A DNA stretch of 54,156 nt. It comes from Spirochaetes bacterium GWF1_51_8 (lineage in GTDB: Bacteria; Spirochaetota; Brevinematia; Brevinematales; GWF1-51-8). The number at the start of each line of letters is the position of its first letter. Position 1 is the stretch's first letter. The position numbers were made by a program, and so were the translations under genes. Below the pieces are notes generated by a model, which ran no database searches, was not told the DNA's origin, and saw only the letters and a program-made list of their open reading frames with translations. The stretch spans positions 1 through 54,156 of the forward strand of contig MIBE01000029.1 of assembly GCA_001829415.1 (NCBI GenBank), written 5' to 3'. Below, piece after piece: positions 8,465 through 16,791 of this stretch.

Positions 8465-9355
8465 TTATTTCGGTTTGTGGATCACATAGCCGAGATCGAC
8501 ATATTCGAACTCATCGCGTTTCAGACGGGTCAGCCATTTGTTGAGGTCTTCGTATGTCTTCGCCCCGGTAAAAAGGTTCGCCTTATCCGCGACAATGATC
8601 TTCAGGTATTCATAGGCGGACGTCTGTCCCACGGGGATGGACGCGATGTAATTGATCCCCTTGGACATATCTTCCTTCGTGGGAAGCTTGAATTCTTTTC
8701 CCGCGTCGATCACGTTCTGCCCGGGTTTGGTGTAATTATGCGGATACACCGGATATACAATGCCGTCGTCCGATATCGAGAAGACGTACAGGAAACCTGT
8801 CTTCTGGACATTGATCCTGATCTGCACGGCCTCGTTCTCGATATAAAACGATTTGCTCATCGAGGCGTCGATAAAAAAGAGCGGGTCTCCGCTTCCCTCT
8901 ATGGGCTGATAGACGGCCTTGATGATCACCGAGTATTCACGGTCTTTCAGTTTGTCTTCAAGCGTCTTCAGGAGCTTCTGTTCGGTGATGACGCCTAATG
9001 AAACAAGGTTTTGCGATGTGAAAACGAACGTGGATGCGTCGCTCTCGCCTGCCTTCATTTTCTTAAAGATGTCTGTGTAATGCTGTGCCTTCTGGTCTTT
9101 CATTCCGAGGATCAGTTCGATTGCCTTAGCGGTCGCGCCCTTCTTCGCGGTGTCGATACTATCGCCTCCGCCCATTTCATACTTAGCCTTGACATAAATA
9201 TATCCGTTCGTCTCGATCACGGCGTTATCGTCGGTATTCGAAATCAGAGATTGAATGACCAGCGATTCCGGCATATCGGTTTTTCCGGCGAACGCCTTCC
9301 CCGAAATAACCGCCGCGACAGCCAATCCGATTACAAGACCTTTCATTTTTAACAT
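8465..9355 (-). CDS. Exported protein with C-terminal DUF4384 domain
   Basis: 296 residues; signal peptide MLKMKGLVIGLAVAAVISGKAFA. The N-terminal half (about 40-150) has a YIYVKAKYEMGGGDSIDTAKKGATAKAI pattern like proteins of the LPP20/FlgT-like N-terminal type. The C-terminal half (about 165-290) reads as DUF4384: LFFIDASMSKSFYIENEAVQIRINVQ, FLYVFSISDDGIVYPVYPHN and FKLPTKEDMSKG. DUF4384 domains are periplasmic and often accompany signalling or secretion proteins; their chemistry is unknown. The start has GGAGG 5 nt upstream. It lies second in the operon behind the propeller gene. Confidence 0.8.
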   Translation of the reverse strand: MLKMKGLVIGLAVAAVISGKAFAGKTDMPESLVIQSLISNTDDNAVIETNGYIYVKAKYEMGGGDSIDTAKKGATAKAIELILGMKDQKAQHYTDIFKKMKAGESDASTFVFTSQNLVSLGVITEQKLLKTLEDKLKDREYSVIIKAVYQPIEGSGDPLFFIDASMSKSFYIENEAVQIRINVQKTGFLYVFSISDDGIVYPVYPHNYTKPGQNVIDAGKEFKLPTKEDMSKGINYIASIPVGQTSAYEYLKIIVADKANLFTGAKTYEDLNKWLTRLKRDEFEYVDLGYVIHKPK

Positions 9356-9368
9356 ATCGTCCTCCGTT

Positions 9369-10397
9369 TTACCATCCCTTTATACAATACAGTTTTCCTT
9401 CCATAGTACCGGCATACACATGCCCTTCGTAGTACGCGGGTGTGGCATAGAAACTGCTCCCCGCGTCTTCGTACTTCCATGCGAGCTTTCCGCCGCGTAT
9501 TCCGATAATCTCGAATCCGGTCGAGAGATAGACCGTCCCCTTCGCGATCACGGGAACCGAGCTCGGATTGTAATACGAAGAAACCACCCAGTCAAGTCCG
9601 CCGTGAAACGAGTCGAAGCAGTAGAGCTTTCCTCCGCTGTAAATATAGAGTTTGCCGTCCGCTACTACCGGGGAGGTCACAGCCATACTTTCAAGCTGTC
9701 GCATCCAGACAATTCCGCCCGTGTCGGCTTCGAGGCAGTAGAGCCTGTTGTCTCGACACCCGACATAAATATTGATCCCGTCCGCGGCTGGCGACGCGAA
9801 AATGCTTTCTCCCGCAGTAAACGTCCATTTGAGCGTACCCTTTTTCCTGTCGAGGCAGTAAACATATCCCAGGACATCGCCGATAACAACATCCTCGCCC
9901 GATAGCACCGGGCTTCCTTCGGTCGGCCCTTTCGCCTTGAACTTCCAAATCAGCTTACCGTCGTTCATACTCACACAGTAGAGCGTGCCGTCTCCGCTCG
10001 CGGTATAGACCTCATTCTCTTTCCCGCACGGCGTACCGGAAATCGCGCCCGCGGTCTGGAATTTCCAGCGGACATCGCCGTAATCGATCCCGAGGCAATA
10101 GAGATACCCGTCGCCGCTTCCCGCCACAAGAAGACTTCCATTAAGATAGGGCGAACCGTCAATCGCTTTCTTTGTCGCGAATTCCCATACTTTGTTGCCG
10201 GACTTGTAGTGTACACAGTAAATCGAACCGTCCTGCGCCCCGAAATAGATCCTGCCGAACCATGGGACGGGCGCTCCGACAATCGGCTTGTGCGAGGGTA
10301 TTTCATACACCCAACTCACAGTGTATTCTTTTGAATACGCTGTTTGGATACCCATCGCGGCAAGAAATAACAGGATAGAGGAAAAATTCTTTTTCAT
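9369..10397 (-). CDS. Exported PQQ-type beta-propeller repeat protein (BamB-like fold)
   Basis: 342 residues with a signal peptide (MKKNFSSILLFLAAMGIQTAYS). The mature part is made of repeated WxF/G-x-x-YCL/V-D units: GSIYCVHYKSGNKVWEF, GYLYCLGIDYGDVRWKF, GTLYCVSMNDGKLIWKF, GYVYCLDRKKGTLKWTF and NRLYCLEADTGGIVWMR. This gives a seven- or eight-bladed propeller of the PQQ_2 class. Such proteins include BamB, but lipoprotein Cys and BamB-specific features are absent, so BamB itself is not claimed. ATG at 10397 has no ribosome-binding site; the -10 box ends 6 nt before it. First gene of the envelope operon. Confidence 0.88.
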   Translation of the reverse strand: MKKNFSSILLFLAAMGIQTAYSKEYTVSWVYEIPSHKPIVGAPVPWFGRIYFGAQDGSIYCVHYKSGNKVWEFATKKAIDGSPYLNGSLLVAGSGDGYLYCLGIDYGDVRWKFQTAGAISGTPCGKENEVYTASGDGTLYCVSMNDGKLIWKFKAKGPTEGSPVLSGEDVVIGDVLGYVYCLDRKKGTLKWTFTAGESIFASPAADGINIYVGCRDNRLYCLEADTGGIVWMRQLESMAVTSPVVADGKLYIYSGGKLYCFDSFHGGLDWVVSSYYNPSSVPVIAKGTVYLSTGFEIIGIRGGKLAWKYEDAGSSFYATPAYYEGHVYAGTMEGKLYCIKGW

Positions 10398-10403
10398 CAA
10401 TAT

Positions 10404-10432
10404 ATTCTATACTTATTATGCTAAATTATCAA
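10404..10432 (-). promoter_or_regulatory. Promoter of the envelope operon, probably leaderless
   Basis: On the minus strand: -35 TTGATA (10427-10432), 17-bp spacer, -10 TAGAAT (10404-10409). A start about 7 nt downstream falls on the ATG at 10397, and there is no Shine-Dalgarno sequence. Confidence 0.6.
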
Positions 10433-10445
10433 ACCGGCGGCATAT

Positions 10446-10474
10446 TTGCATACACCGATTTTTTCATTTAGAAT
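10446..10474 (+). promoter_or_regulatory. Promoter of the propeller lipoprotein gene
   Basis: -35 TTGCAT (10446-10451), 17-bp spacer, -10 TAGAAT (10469-10474). It diverges from the minus-strand promoter, with 13 bp between the two -35 boxes. The predicted start at about 10481 leaves a leader of only some 10 nt, holding GGAGG. Confidence 0.6.
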
Positions 10475-10490
10475 AATCCGGGAGGAAAAT

Positions 10491-11816
10491 ATGCGTTCTT
10501 TATCCTTTTTCATTATCGCAGCGGCATTTTTCATTCATTCCTGCGCCATGGGGAAATTCAGCCTCGGCGAATATAGGAGTATCGACAGGGTTGTCCTTTC
10601 TCCCAACTGTAAATCCGCCGCAGTCATGCTGACCGATATGAACGGTAAGACTGCGATTGTCCTCGACGGAACCCGTCTCGGTATTTGGGAAAACATCGTC
10701 GGCTGGGGCTTCGACGGTCAGTCTCGTTTTTTTGAGTTATACCAAAACAATTCCAATACTTACCTCTATTATAAAGGGAAGAGTATTGTTCTCGAACAGC
10801 CCTTCAACTCAGTGATCGTACCCGAAGGATTCGACGGAATCGCACTCGTTTTCCTTACATCCTATCAACAATACCTGAAAATCTGGGACACTTTTGTCGG
10901 GCCGTACTATTCTCTCGCGGAACTGGTCTTTTCCGAAACAAATAACCGTTGGGGCGCGATTGTCAGAACGGATAAAGGCTACGAGGTGTGGATTGACGGG
11001 AAAAAGCAGGGTGACTTCCATTTCGCTGAAGGACTGGTTTTCTCGGGGGATGCCGGGACTGCGGGGTATGCGTTCGCGAAAGCCGAAAAAGCCGCGATAG
11101 TGGTCAACGATACGATTATCGCTGAAGGGATAGGTATTTCCGGGCCGTGGCTGAACTATACAGGCAGTGTTTATTACTACGCCAAGTACTCCCCATCGAA
11201 AATAGAACTCCTTTCTAATCAAGTTACCGTCGCGGAAATTCCGCACGGGGGAACGGAAATTGTCCGAAACGTCTATCTCACCCCGGCCGGAAGGCTTTTC
11301 GGCTATACCTACTCCGTCGATATGTCGTTCTATACCGTCCTGAACGGCATCACATACGGCCCGTTCGACGTATGGCCGGATAGAATAAGATTTTCCGCCG
11401 ACGGGAAGAACTTTGTGTTCTACGCGGAAAAGGATCAGAAAGGATATATCTATACGTCGGGAGAAGTCGTCGGCCCGTTCGCGGTGGAGAGCCCCGCGCG
11501 CGTCTTTATTTCACAGGACGGAGTTTCGTACTACGCGGCCGCGCTCGCGACTGACGCTTCCTACTGGATTTACTCGCATAAGGGGAAATTCGGGCCGTAC
11601 AGTTATATCACCGATCTTTCCGTTTCACGCGATTTCTCGAATTTCACCGTGTGCGACTGGGATAATACGGCCTACCGGGTTTACCTCAATGGGACTAACA
11701 TCGCTGTCTGTTCCAACGAGTGCGCAGTAAAACCGTTATTGGGAGGAAGTGCGGTGATTGCTGAGGTAATCGGGAACGAATTGATCATCCGTGAGTGGAA
11801 ACCGGAAAAGCCTTAA
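10491..11816 (+). CDS. Lipoprotein with WD40/PD40-like propeller repeats
   Basis: 441 residues from ATG at 10491, which has GGAGG 5 nt upstream. A lipobox (MRSLSFFIIAAAFFIHSCAM, Cys18) predicts a lipoprotein. The mature chain repeats a short blade motif of the type SxDGKxxxF...GxxYGPFD, for example IRFSADGKNFVFYAEKDQKG, GEVVGPFAVESP and GKFGPYSYITDLSVS. This is the look of PD40/WD40-like propellers. No catalytic motif is seen. Its stop overlaps by 4 bp (TTAA) the stop of the opposing short gene, which carries similar repeats. Confidence 0.75.
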   Translation: MRSLSFFIIAAAFFIHSCAMGKFSLGEYRSIDRVVLSPNCKSAAVMLTDMNGKTAIVLDGTRLGIWENIVGWGFDGQSRFFELYQNNSNTYLYYKGKSIVLEQPFNSVIVPEGFDGIALVFLTSYQQYLKIWDTFVGPYYSLAELVFSETNNRWGAIVRTDKGYEVWIDGKKQGDFHFAEGLVFSGDAGTAGYAFAKAEKAAIVVNDTIIAEGIGISGPWLNYTGSVYYYAKYSPSKIELLSNQVTVAEIPHGGTEIVRNVYLTPAGRLFGYTYSVDMSFYTVLNGITYGPFDVWPDRIRFSADGKNFVFYAEKDQKGYIYTSGEVVGPFAVESPARVFISQDGVSYYAAALATDASYWIYSHKGKFGPYSYITDLSVSRDFSNFTVCDWDNTAYRVYLNGTNIAVCSNECAVKPLLGGSAVIAEVIGNELIIREWKPEKP

Positions 11817-12202
11817 ACTTCGTCGATATAGATATCGCCGTCGCGTTCGTACACCATCACGACACGGTGTTCCTCGATAAAGCGGAAGGAGAAATGGCGG
11901 TACCCGCCGTAGACCGTCCCGTTGAGATTGAGATACGCAAGCTCGCCGATCTTATAGATAAACCCGACGGAATGGCTGTCGGATGAGAACTTGGGAGATT
12001 GAACCTTATCGAACGGTCCGAAAACCTGATCGTCGGCGTTCATATACCATTTGCCGTTGTCGCGATAACGGAATGCGCATCTGGAACCGTCAGGCGAAAA
12101 CACAGGTTCCCGTTTTGCAGAAAGATCGCCGTCATTCCGATAGTCAGGACGCTTGAGTTTCAATATTTCCTTCCCGATTTCCGGTTTTGCAGATATAATC
12201 AA
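11813..12202 (-). CDS. Short propeller-repeat protein, possibly a 5'-truncated paralogue
   Basis: About 129 codons that translate well as PD40-type repeats (PVFSPDGSRCAFRYRDNGKWY, QVFGPFDKVQSPKFSSDSHS, GTVYGGYRHFSF), the same style as the lipoprotein encoded on the other strand. There is no signal peptide, no convincing start (TTG at 12202; another TTG at 12163 behind GGAAGG) and no promoter. The region upstream is the accA promoter. I read it as a remnant or small relative of the neighbouring propeller gene; a functional short protein is not excluded. Confidence 0.45.
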   Translation of the reverse strand: MIISAKPEIGKEILKLKRPDYRNDGDLSAKREPVFSPDGSRCAFRYRDNGKWYMNADDQVFGPFDKVQSPKFSSDSHSVGFIYKIGELAYLNLNGTVYGGYRHFSFRFIEEHRVVMVYERDGDIYIDEV

Positions 12203-12301
12203 CCCCTCATGAATTCGACGCTATTTTTTATCGGCAAAAACCCCCGGGAACTATTCCCCCTTCGACATCGATTTTTTTGCAATCGATTTTTCCCCGAAAA
12301 G

Positions 12302-12330
12302 TTGACCATTATCCGGTTTGGCTTTATCAT
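12302..12330 (+). promoter_or_regulatory. Promoter of accA-pfp
   Basis: -35 TTGACC (12302-12307), 17-bp spacer, -10 TATCAT (12325-12330). It lies 52 nt before the accA start in an otherwise noncoding stretch. Confidence 0.5.
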
Positions 12331-12381
12331 ATTCCTGTAATTGATCGGTTCTATGCTGGATATTGAAAGTAGAGGTGTGAC

Positions 12382-13347
12382 ATGGCTCCAATTTATCTCA
12401 GTTTTGAAAAGCCGATTGAAGAGATCGAGAAGAGTATTGCCGAACTTCGCGATTCTTCCAACGATAAGCACGAAGTCGATTTCTCGATCGAACTGAGTGA
12501 ACTTGAGAAAAAAAGAGAATATCTGATTAAGACCATCTATGAGAACCTGACCCCATGGCAGGTTACCCAGGTCGCCCGTCATCCGGAACGGCCTATCTTC
12601 TCCGACTATAAAAATCTCCTTTTCGACGACTTTATCGAGATTCACGGCGACCGTCAGTTCAGGGACGATCCCTCGATTATCACTGGGTTCGGCCGGATAG
12701 GTAATGAAAAGTTCGTCGTGATCGGCGAAGAGAAAGGTAAAGACACAAAAGACAAGATTTACCGTAATTTCGGTATGCCCAATCCTGAAGCCTACCGCAA
12801 GGCGCTTCGGGTAATGAAGCTCGCCGAAAAATTCAAGAAGCCGATTTTTACGTTTATCGATACAGCCGGGGCTTATCCCGGTATCGACGGCGAGGAACGC
12901 GGCCAGGGCGAAGCTATCGCGAGAAACCTTTTCGAGATGTCGGGGCTGAAAACTCCGATCGTATCGCTCGTGATCGGTGAAGGCGGCAGCGGCGGCGCTC
13001 TTGCTATCGCTGTCGCGGACAGGGTGCTCATGCTCCAGAACTCTATCTATTCCGTGATCTCGCCCGAATCGTGCGCATCCATTCTCTGGCGCGACGCCGG
13101 TTTTGCCGAACGCGCCGCGGATGTTTTAAAGTATACAGGCAATTACCTGATGAAGTTCGGCGTGATCGAAGAGATCATTCCCGAGCCGATGGGTGGCGCC
13201 CATCGCGATGTGAACCTCACGATTGCGTCGGTCAAGAAAACCGCTTTGAGGCATTTCCAGGAACTCAAGCGTATCCCTATCCCGAGGCTTGTCCAGAAAC
13301 GATATGAACGTTTCCGCAAGCTCGGCGCGTTCGAGATAGTTAAATAA
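12382..13347 (+). CDS. accA: Acetyl-CoA carboxylase carboxyltransferase subunit alpha
   Basis: 321 residues, usual family length. AccA and AccD together transfer the carboxyl group from biotin on AccB to acetyl-CoA, making malonyl-CoA for fatty-acid synthesis. Recognisable pieces are the N-terminal helices (FEKPIEEIEKSIAELR), WQVTQVARHPERP, EIHGDRQFRDDPSII, PIFTFIDTAGAYPGIDGEERGQGEAIA, IGEGGSGGALAIAVADRVLML and YSVISPESCASILWRD. Start ATG behind GAGGTG. accD is not in the window. The PPi-phosphofructokinase gene follows 27 nt later. Confidence 0.96.
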   Translation: MAPIYLSFEKPIEEIEKSIAELRDSSNDKHEVDFSIELSELEKKREYLIKTIYENLTPWQVTQVARHPERPIFSDYKNLLFDDFIEIHGDRQFRDDPSIITGFGRIGNEKFVVIGEEKGKDTKDKIYRNFGMPNPEAYRKALRVMKLAEKFKKPIFTFIDTAGAYPGIDGEERGQGEAIARNLFEMSGLKTPIVSLVIGEGGSGGALAIAVADRVLMLQNSIYSVISPESCASILWRDAGFAERAADVLKYTGNYLMKFGVIEEIIPEPMGGAHRDVNLTIASVKKTALRHFQELKRIPIPRLVQKRYERFRKLGAFEIVK

Positions 13348-13374
13348 ACCCTTTTTATATATTCGGAGGAAGGA

Positions 13375-15135
13375 ATGGCTAATTTGCAGGATTTGCTCAT
13401 TAAAATGGAAGAACACCACTCTTTATTTGAAAACGAAATCAGAAATCTTTCGGTTCCTGTCTGCAAAGCATTTATCAATAATGGAAAAATAGTCCCCTCG
13501 TCGTTTAAGGTGACTTCCCAAGAAATGGGGACGAAGGACGCGCAGAAGGTCAACGAGCATTTCAAGAAAACCGCCGGTAATTCGAAGAACAAGATTCTTG
13601 AAGCCGTACCCGGTGAAAACAAAAAGACCGGTCTGCGTATTGCCGTGCTTTTCTCGGGCGGGCCTGCCGCGGGCGGGCATAACGTCATTGTCGGGATCAA
13701 GCGCGCGCTCGGCGCGGGGAATACCCTTCTCGGAACAGTCGCCGGGCCGAAAGGTCTTCTCGCCGGGGAGTTCTTCGAGATCACCGAGGACGCTGTCAAA
13801 GGCATAATCAATACAGGCGGCTTCGACTTCCTCGGTTCAGATCGTACGAAGATCAAGACCGACGAACAGTTCGCTAAAGTAAAAAAAGTTGTCAAAGACA
13901 ATAAACTAGACGGCATTATCGTGATCGGCGGAGACGACTCGAACACGAACGCCGCCGTCCTCGCGGAATTGCTTTATGACGATCATGTCATGGTAATCGG
14001 CGTGCCTAAGACTATCGACGGCGATCTCCAGATCGGCGGCCTGCTCCCGATCTCGTTCGGCTACGACACCGCGACGAAAATCTATTCCGAGATGGTAGGC
14101 AATATCCTTCAGGATACCCCATCGTCGAGAAAGTACTGGCATTTCATCAAGCTGATGGGACGTTCAGCGAGCCATGTCGCCCTTGAAGTGGCGCTCCAGA
14201 CCAAACCCGCTATCGCGCTCATTTCCGAAGAAATCTACGAGAAGAGAATGTCCCTCGACCAGATTGTCGGAAATATCGCGAATACGGTTTCCCTCCGTGC
14301 TGCGGGCGGGATCAACCATGGTGTCATCCTGATCCCCGAGGGCTTGATCGAGTTCATCCCTGAGATGAAAGACCTCATTACCGAACTGAACGAAGTGATC
14401 GCGAAGTACCATGAAGACCTCGATGAGCTCGAGCTTCCCGAGAAAAAGGACTTTGTCTATAAACAGCTTTCGGCAGTATCCGCTAAGCTCATGGCGTCCT
14501 TACCGGGCGAAATCGAAACGATGCTCCTTCTCGAACGCGACGACCACGGCAATCTCCCTGTTTCCCAGATACCGACCGAAACATTGATGATACAGATGGT
14601 CGAAGACAAACTGCACATGATGCAGAAGCATGCCGACGATAGAAAGCACCTCGGCCTCGATGAAAAGCAGGAAGCCAAGTTCCAGAAATTCAAATTCTCG
14701 ACACTCAATCACTTTTTCGGTTATGAAGGGCGCTGCGGCGCCCCTACGCTATTCGACGCGGCTTACTGCCTCAATCTCGGACTGATCGCCGGATCGCTTG
14801 TGATCGACGGGCATACCGGGTATATCGCGGCGATCACCGATCTCAACAAGGGCGGCCGCGCGTTGGCATTGCCGTTAACAGGGCTTCTTAATATAGAAAG
14901 ACGTCACGGCGCCGACGAAATGGTGATCGAAAAAGCACTCGTAAAAATAAACTCTCCCGCGTTCCAGTTCTACGAAGAACGGCGTTCGATCTGGGCAAGA
15001 GCGGATCATTTTTCCAGCCCCGGGCCTCGACAGCTCTGGGGGCCGGTCGCGCTCCAGCTTCCGTATACGGTTGCGCTCAATCAAGGCTATTCTTCCCTTG
15101 AGTTCAATCTCGGCGATGCGGCTTCGTTGAAGTAG
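13375..15135 (+). CDS. pfp: Pyrophosphate-dependent phosphofructokinase, large form
   Basis: 586 residues. Catalyses reversible phosphorylation of fructose-6-phosphate using pyrophosphate. It is the long PFP type, with an N-terminal extension of about 85 residues. Motifs: SGGPAAGGHN (94-103), GPKGLL, GGDDSNTNAA (185-194), PKTIDGD (211-217), FGYDTATKIYSEMVGNI and KYWHFIKLMGRSASH. The Asp in GGDDS replaces the Gly of ATP-dependent enzymes (GGDGT), which is the accepted sign for PPi use. Start ATG is preceded by GGAGGAAGGA. Probably co-transcribed with accA. Confidence 0.93.
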   Translation: MANLQDLLIKMEEHHSLFENEIRNLSVPVCKAFINNGKIVPSSFKVTSQEMGTKDAQKVNEHFKKTAGNSKNKILEAVPGENKKTGLRIAVLFSGGPAAGGHNVIVGIKRALGAGNTLLGTVAGPKGLLAGEFFEITEDAVKGIINTGGFDFLGSDRTKIKTDEQFAKVKKVVKDNKLDGIIVIGGDDSNTNAAVLAELLYDDHVMVIGVPKTIDGDLQIGGLLPISFGYDTATKIYSEMVGNILQDTPSSRKYWHFIKLMGRSASHVALEVALQTKPAIALISEEIYEKRMSLDQIVGNIANTVSLRAAGGINHGVILIPEGLIEFIPEMKDLITELNEVIAKYHEDLDELELPEKKDFVYKQLSAVSAKLMASLPGEIETMLLLERDDHGNLPVSQIPTETLMIQMVEDKLHMMQKHADDRKHLGLDEKQEAKFQKFKFSTLNHFFGYEGRCGAPTLFDAAYCLNLGLIAGSLVIDGHTGYIAAITDLNKGGRALALPLTGLLNIERRHGADEMVIEKALVKINSPAFQFYEERRSIWARADHFSSPGPRQLWGPVALQLPYTVALNQGYSSLEFNLGDAASLK

Positions 15136-15163
15136 CGCCGGGTAATAAAGAAAGGACGGGATT

Positions 15164-16768
15164 TTGAGAAGAAGCGTAAGGATATTCGCATTCGTATTCG
15201 TGATGCTTGTGTATTCGATTGTATTGTTCGCGCAGACCGGACCTATTTCCGGTACGATAATTCTTCCCGACCCTGAGATTACGATCGAAGATAAAAGCAA
15301 GATCGATTTTATCGAGACCGGCGAGTCCGTCCTGACCGACACCGGATTGAACCTGTCCGGAATCGATCTCGAGGAACTTGCTACAAGCCGGATCAGCGAA
15401 AAGATACAAAACCTCCTGATCAGCGATTTCGACGGCGGATCGAACAAGTCCCAAGCACTGACATCCCTTTCCTACTTCAAGCTCTTTTACGGACGTTACG
15501 ACAACCTCCTGATCGACTTCAACCTCGGGAAAAGCGCCGGGCCGCTGAACTATCTTATCACCTATCTCAGGAATAAAAAATCCTCTGCGGGTATGGGCAC
15601 GAACACCTTCTTCAATACTGAAATGACTGTGGACGACCTTAACGCAGGCTTCTTATTCTCGATCAGCGATAAACTCGATCTCAATCTGAATCTGGGTTTT
15701 TACGAACGGAATAACGGCCTTTATACAAGCCCGGTTTTTCTATCCGAACAAAAAATGATCGTTCCGATTAAGGCCGATATGACCTATCATATCGACATGG
15801 TCTCCCGGCTCAAAGCGCAAATATTTTACCAGGGACTCTGGCTGTCGCACCAGAGCGTGTCGAATACTGTCGGGAGCGTGTTTTCCGAAACCGGCGTCAA
15901 TCTCTTCTTCCAATCCAATTACAGCAAAGACAATTTTCTCAAGCTGACCGCGGAATACCTCATGTTCAGCAGGGAAACCAATAGAATCCACGAAGTGGGG
16001 ATTTCCGCACTCGACCGTTTCCCGATCCTGAAAGGGGTATCCCTCGAGGTTGGCGCGCATCTTTATTTCTTCTCGCAGAAACCATTTTTCTGGTTTCCCG
16101 ACGCATCCCTCAATCTCCAGATATCGAACTTTATGTCGATCCGCGCGGGTGTCACCGGAAAGATGGAAATTTTCTCGATTACCGAGATTATCGGGAACAA
16201 CCAGCTCGATTACGCTCTTGTCGATCCCGACGAACGGTGGACGCTCTTCGCTGTCATCGATATCTTTCCGTTTAAGGGATCGAAATTGGGGCTCTCGGGC
16301 GGATACCATTTCTACGAACATCTACTGAACTGGTCATATTCCCCTGCGACCGCGCTTTATACGCCATATGCGTTCACAAACGTCCAAGTCGCTGAATTAA
16401 AGGCGTCGTTCGAGATGATGATCGGCGACAATTTTATGTTAAATCTTTTCTATGAGTACAGGACGACCGCGAACACCAATCTGTTATTATTCTACAATCA
16501 CACCGGGGCGCTTACAGTGACTTACTCGAATCCGAAATGGGGTTTCGATGTGCAGACCAAAGCAGTCTATCGCGGAGAGACCGAATTGATCGACGGCACA
16601 AAAGCCCCATCCGCCGTACTGTGGGATCTGACTCTTTCGCAGGCATTGAATAAAGAGATATTTCTCCAGATGGATTTCAAGAACCTGCTGAATATAGAAA
16701 GTTATGAAAAACTCTATATGCCGGGCTCGGGTTTTACTTATCATTTTGGAATAAAGATACTGTTATAA
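15164..16768 (+). CDS. Outer-membrane beta-barrel, TonB-receptor-like C-terminus without plug
   Basis: 534 residues from TTG at 15164 (AGGA upstream). Signal peptide MRRSVRIFAFVFVMLVYSIVLFA. Residues from about 90 on alternate hydrophobic and polar residues in strand-length runs (LFYGRYDNLLIDFNLG, DKLDLNLNLGFYERN, GSKLGLSGGYHFYEH). The end, FLQMDFKNLLNIESYEKLYMPGSGFTYHFGIKILL in outline, resembles the last strands of TonB-dependent receptors. There is no plug domain or clear TonB box; only some 75 residues precede the barrel. The segment PDPEITIEDKSKIDF after the signal peptide is unassigned. Ligand unknown. Confidence 0.7.
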   Translation: MRRSVRIFAFVFVMLVYSIVLFAQTGPISGTIILPDPEITIEDKSKIDFIETGESVLTDTGLNLSGIDLEELATSRISEKIQNLLISDFDGGSNKSQALTSLSYFKLFYGRYDNLLIDFNLGKSAGPLNYLITYLRNKKSSAGMGTNTFFNTEMTVDDLNAGFLFSISDKLDLNLNLGFYERNNGLYTSPVFLSEQKMIVPIKADMTYHIDMVSRLKAQIFYQGLWLSHQSVSNTVGSVFSETGVNLFFQSNYSKDNFLKLTAEYLMFSRETNRIHEVGISALDRFPILKGVSLEVGAHLYFFSQKPFFWFPDASLNLQISNFMSIRAGVTGKMEIFSITEIIGNNQLDYALVDPDERWTLFAVIDIFPFKGSKLGLSGGYHFYEHLLNWSYSPATALYTPYAFTNVQVAELKASFEMMIGDNFMLNLFYEYRTTANTNLLLFYNHTGALTVTYSNPKWGFDVQTKAVYRGETELIDGTKAPSAVLWDLTLSQALNKEIFLQMDFKNLLNIESYEKLYMPGSGFTYHFGIKILL

Positions 16769-16791
16769 ATACCAATGTTTTGGAGGTGACC

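Noticed and set aside
13143-13946. Minus-strand frame of 267 codons over accA/pfp
   Set aside because: It lies opposite two genes with clear catalytic motifs and has the Ser/Pro-rich look of an antisense frame.
16780-16791. TTG start four codons upstream for the second barrel gene
   Set aside because: Those bases are the GGAGG ribosome-binding site itself; ATG at 16792 begins a standard signal peptide.
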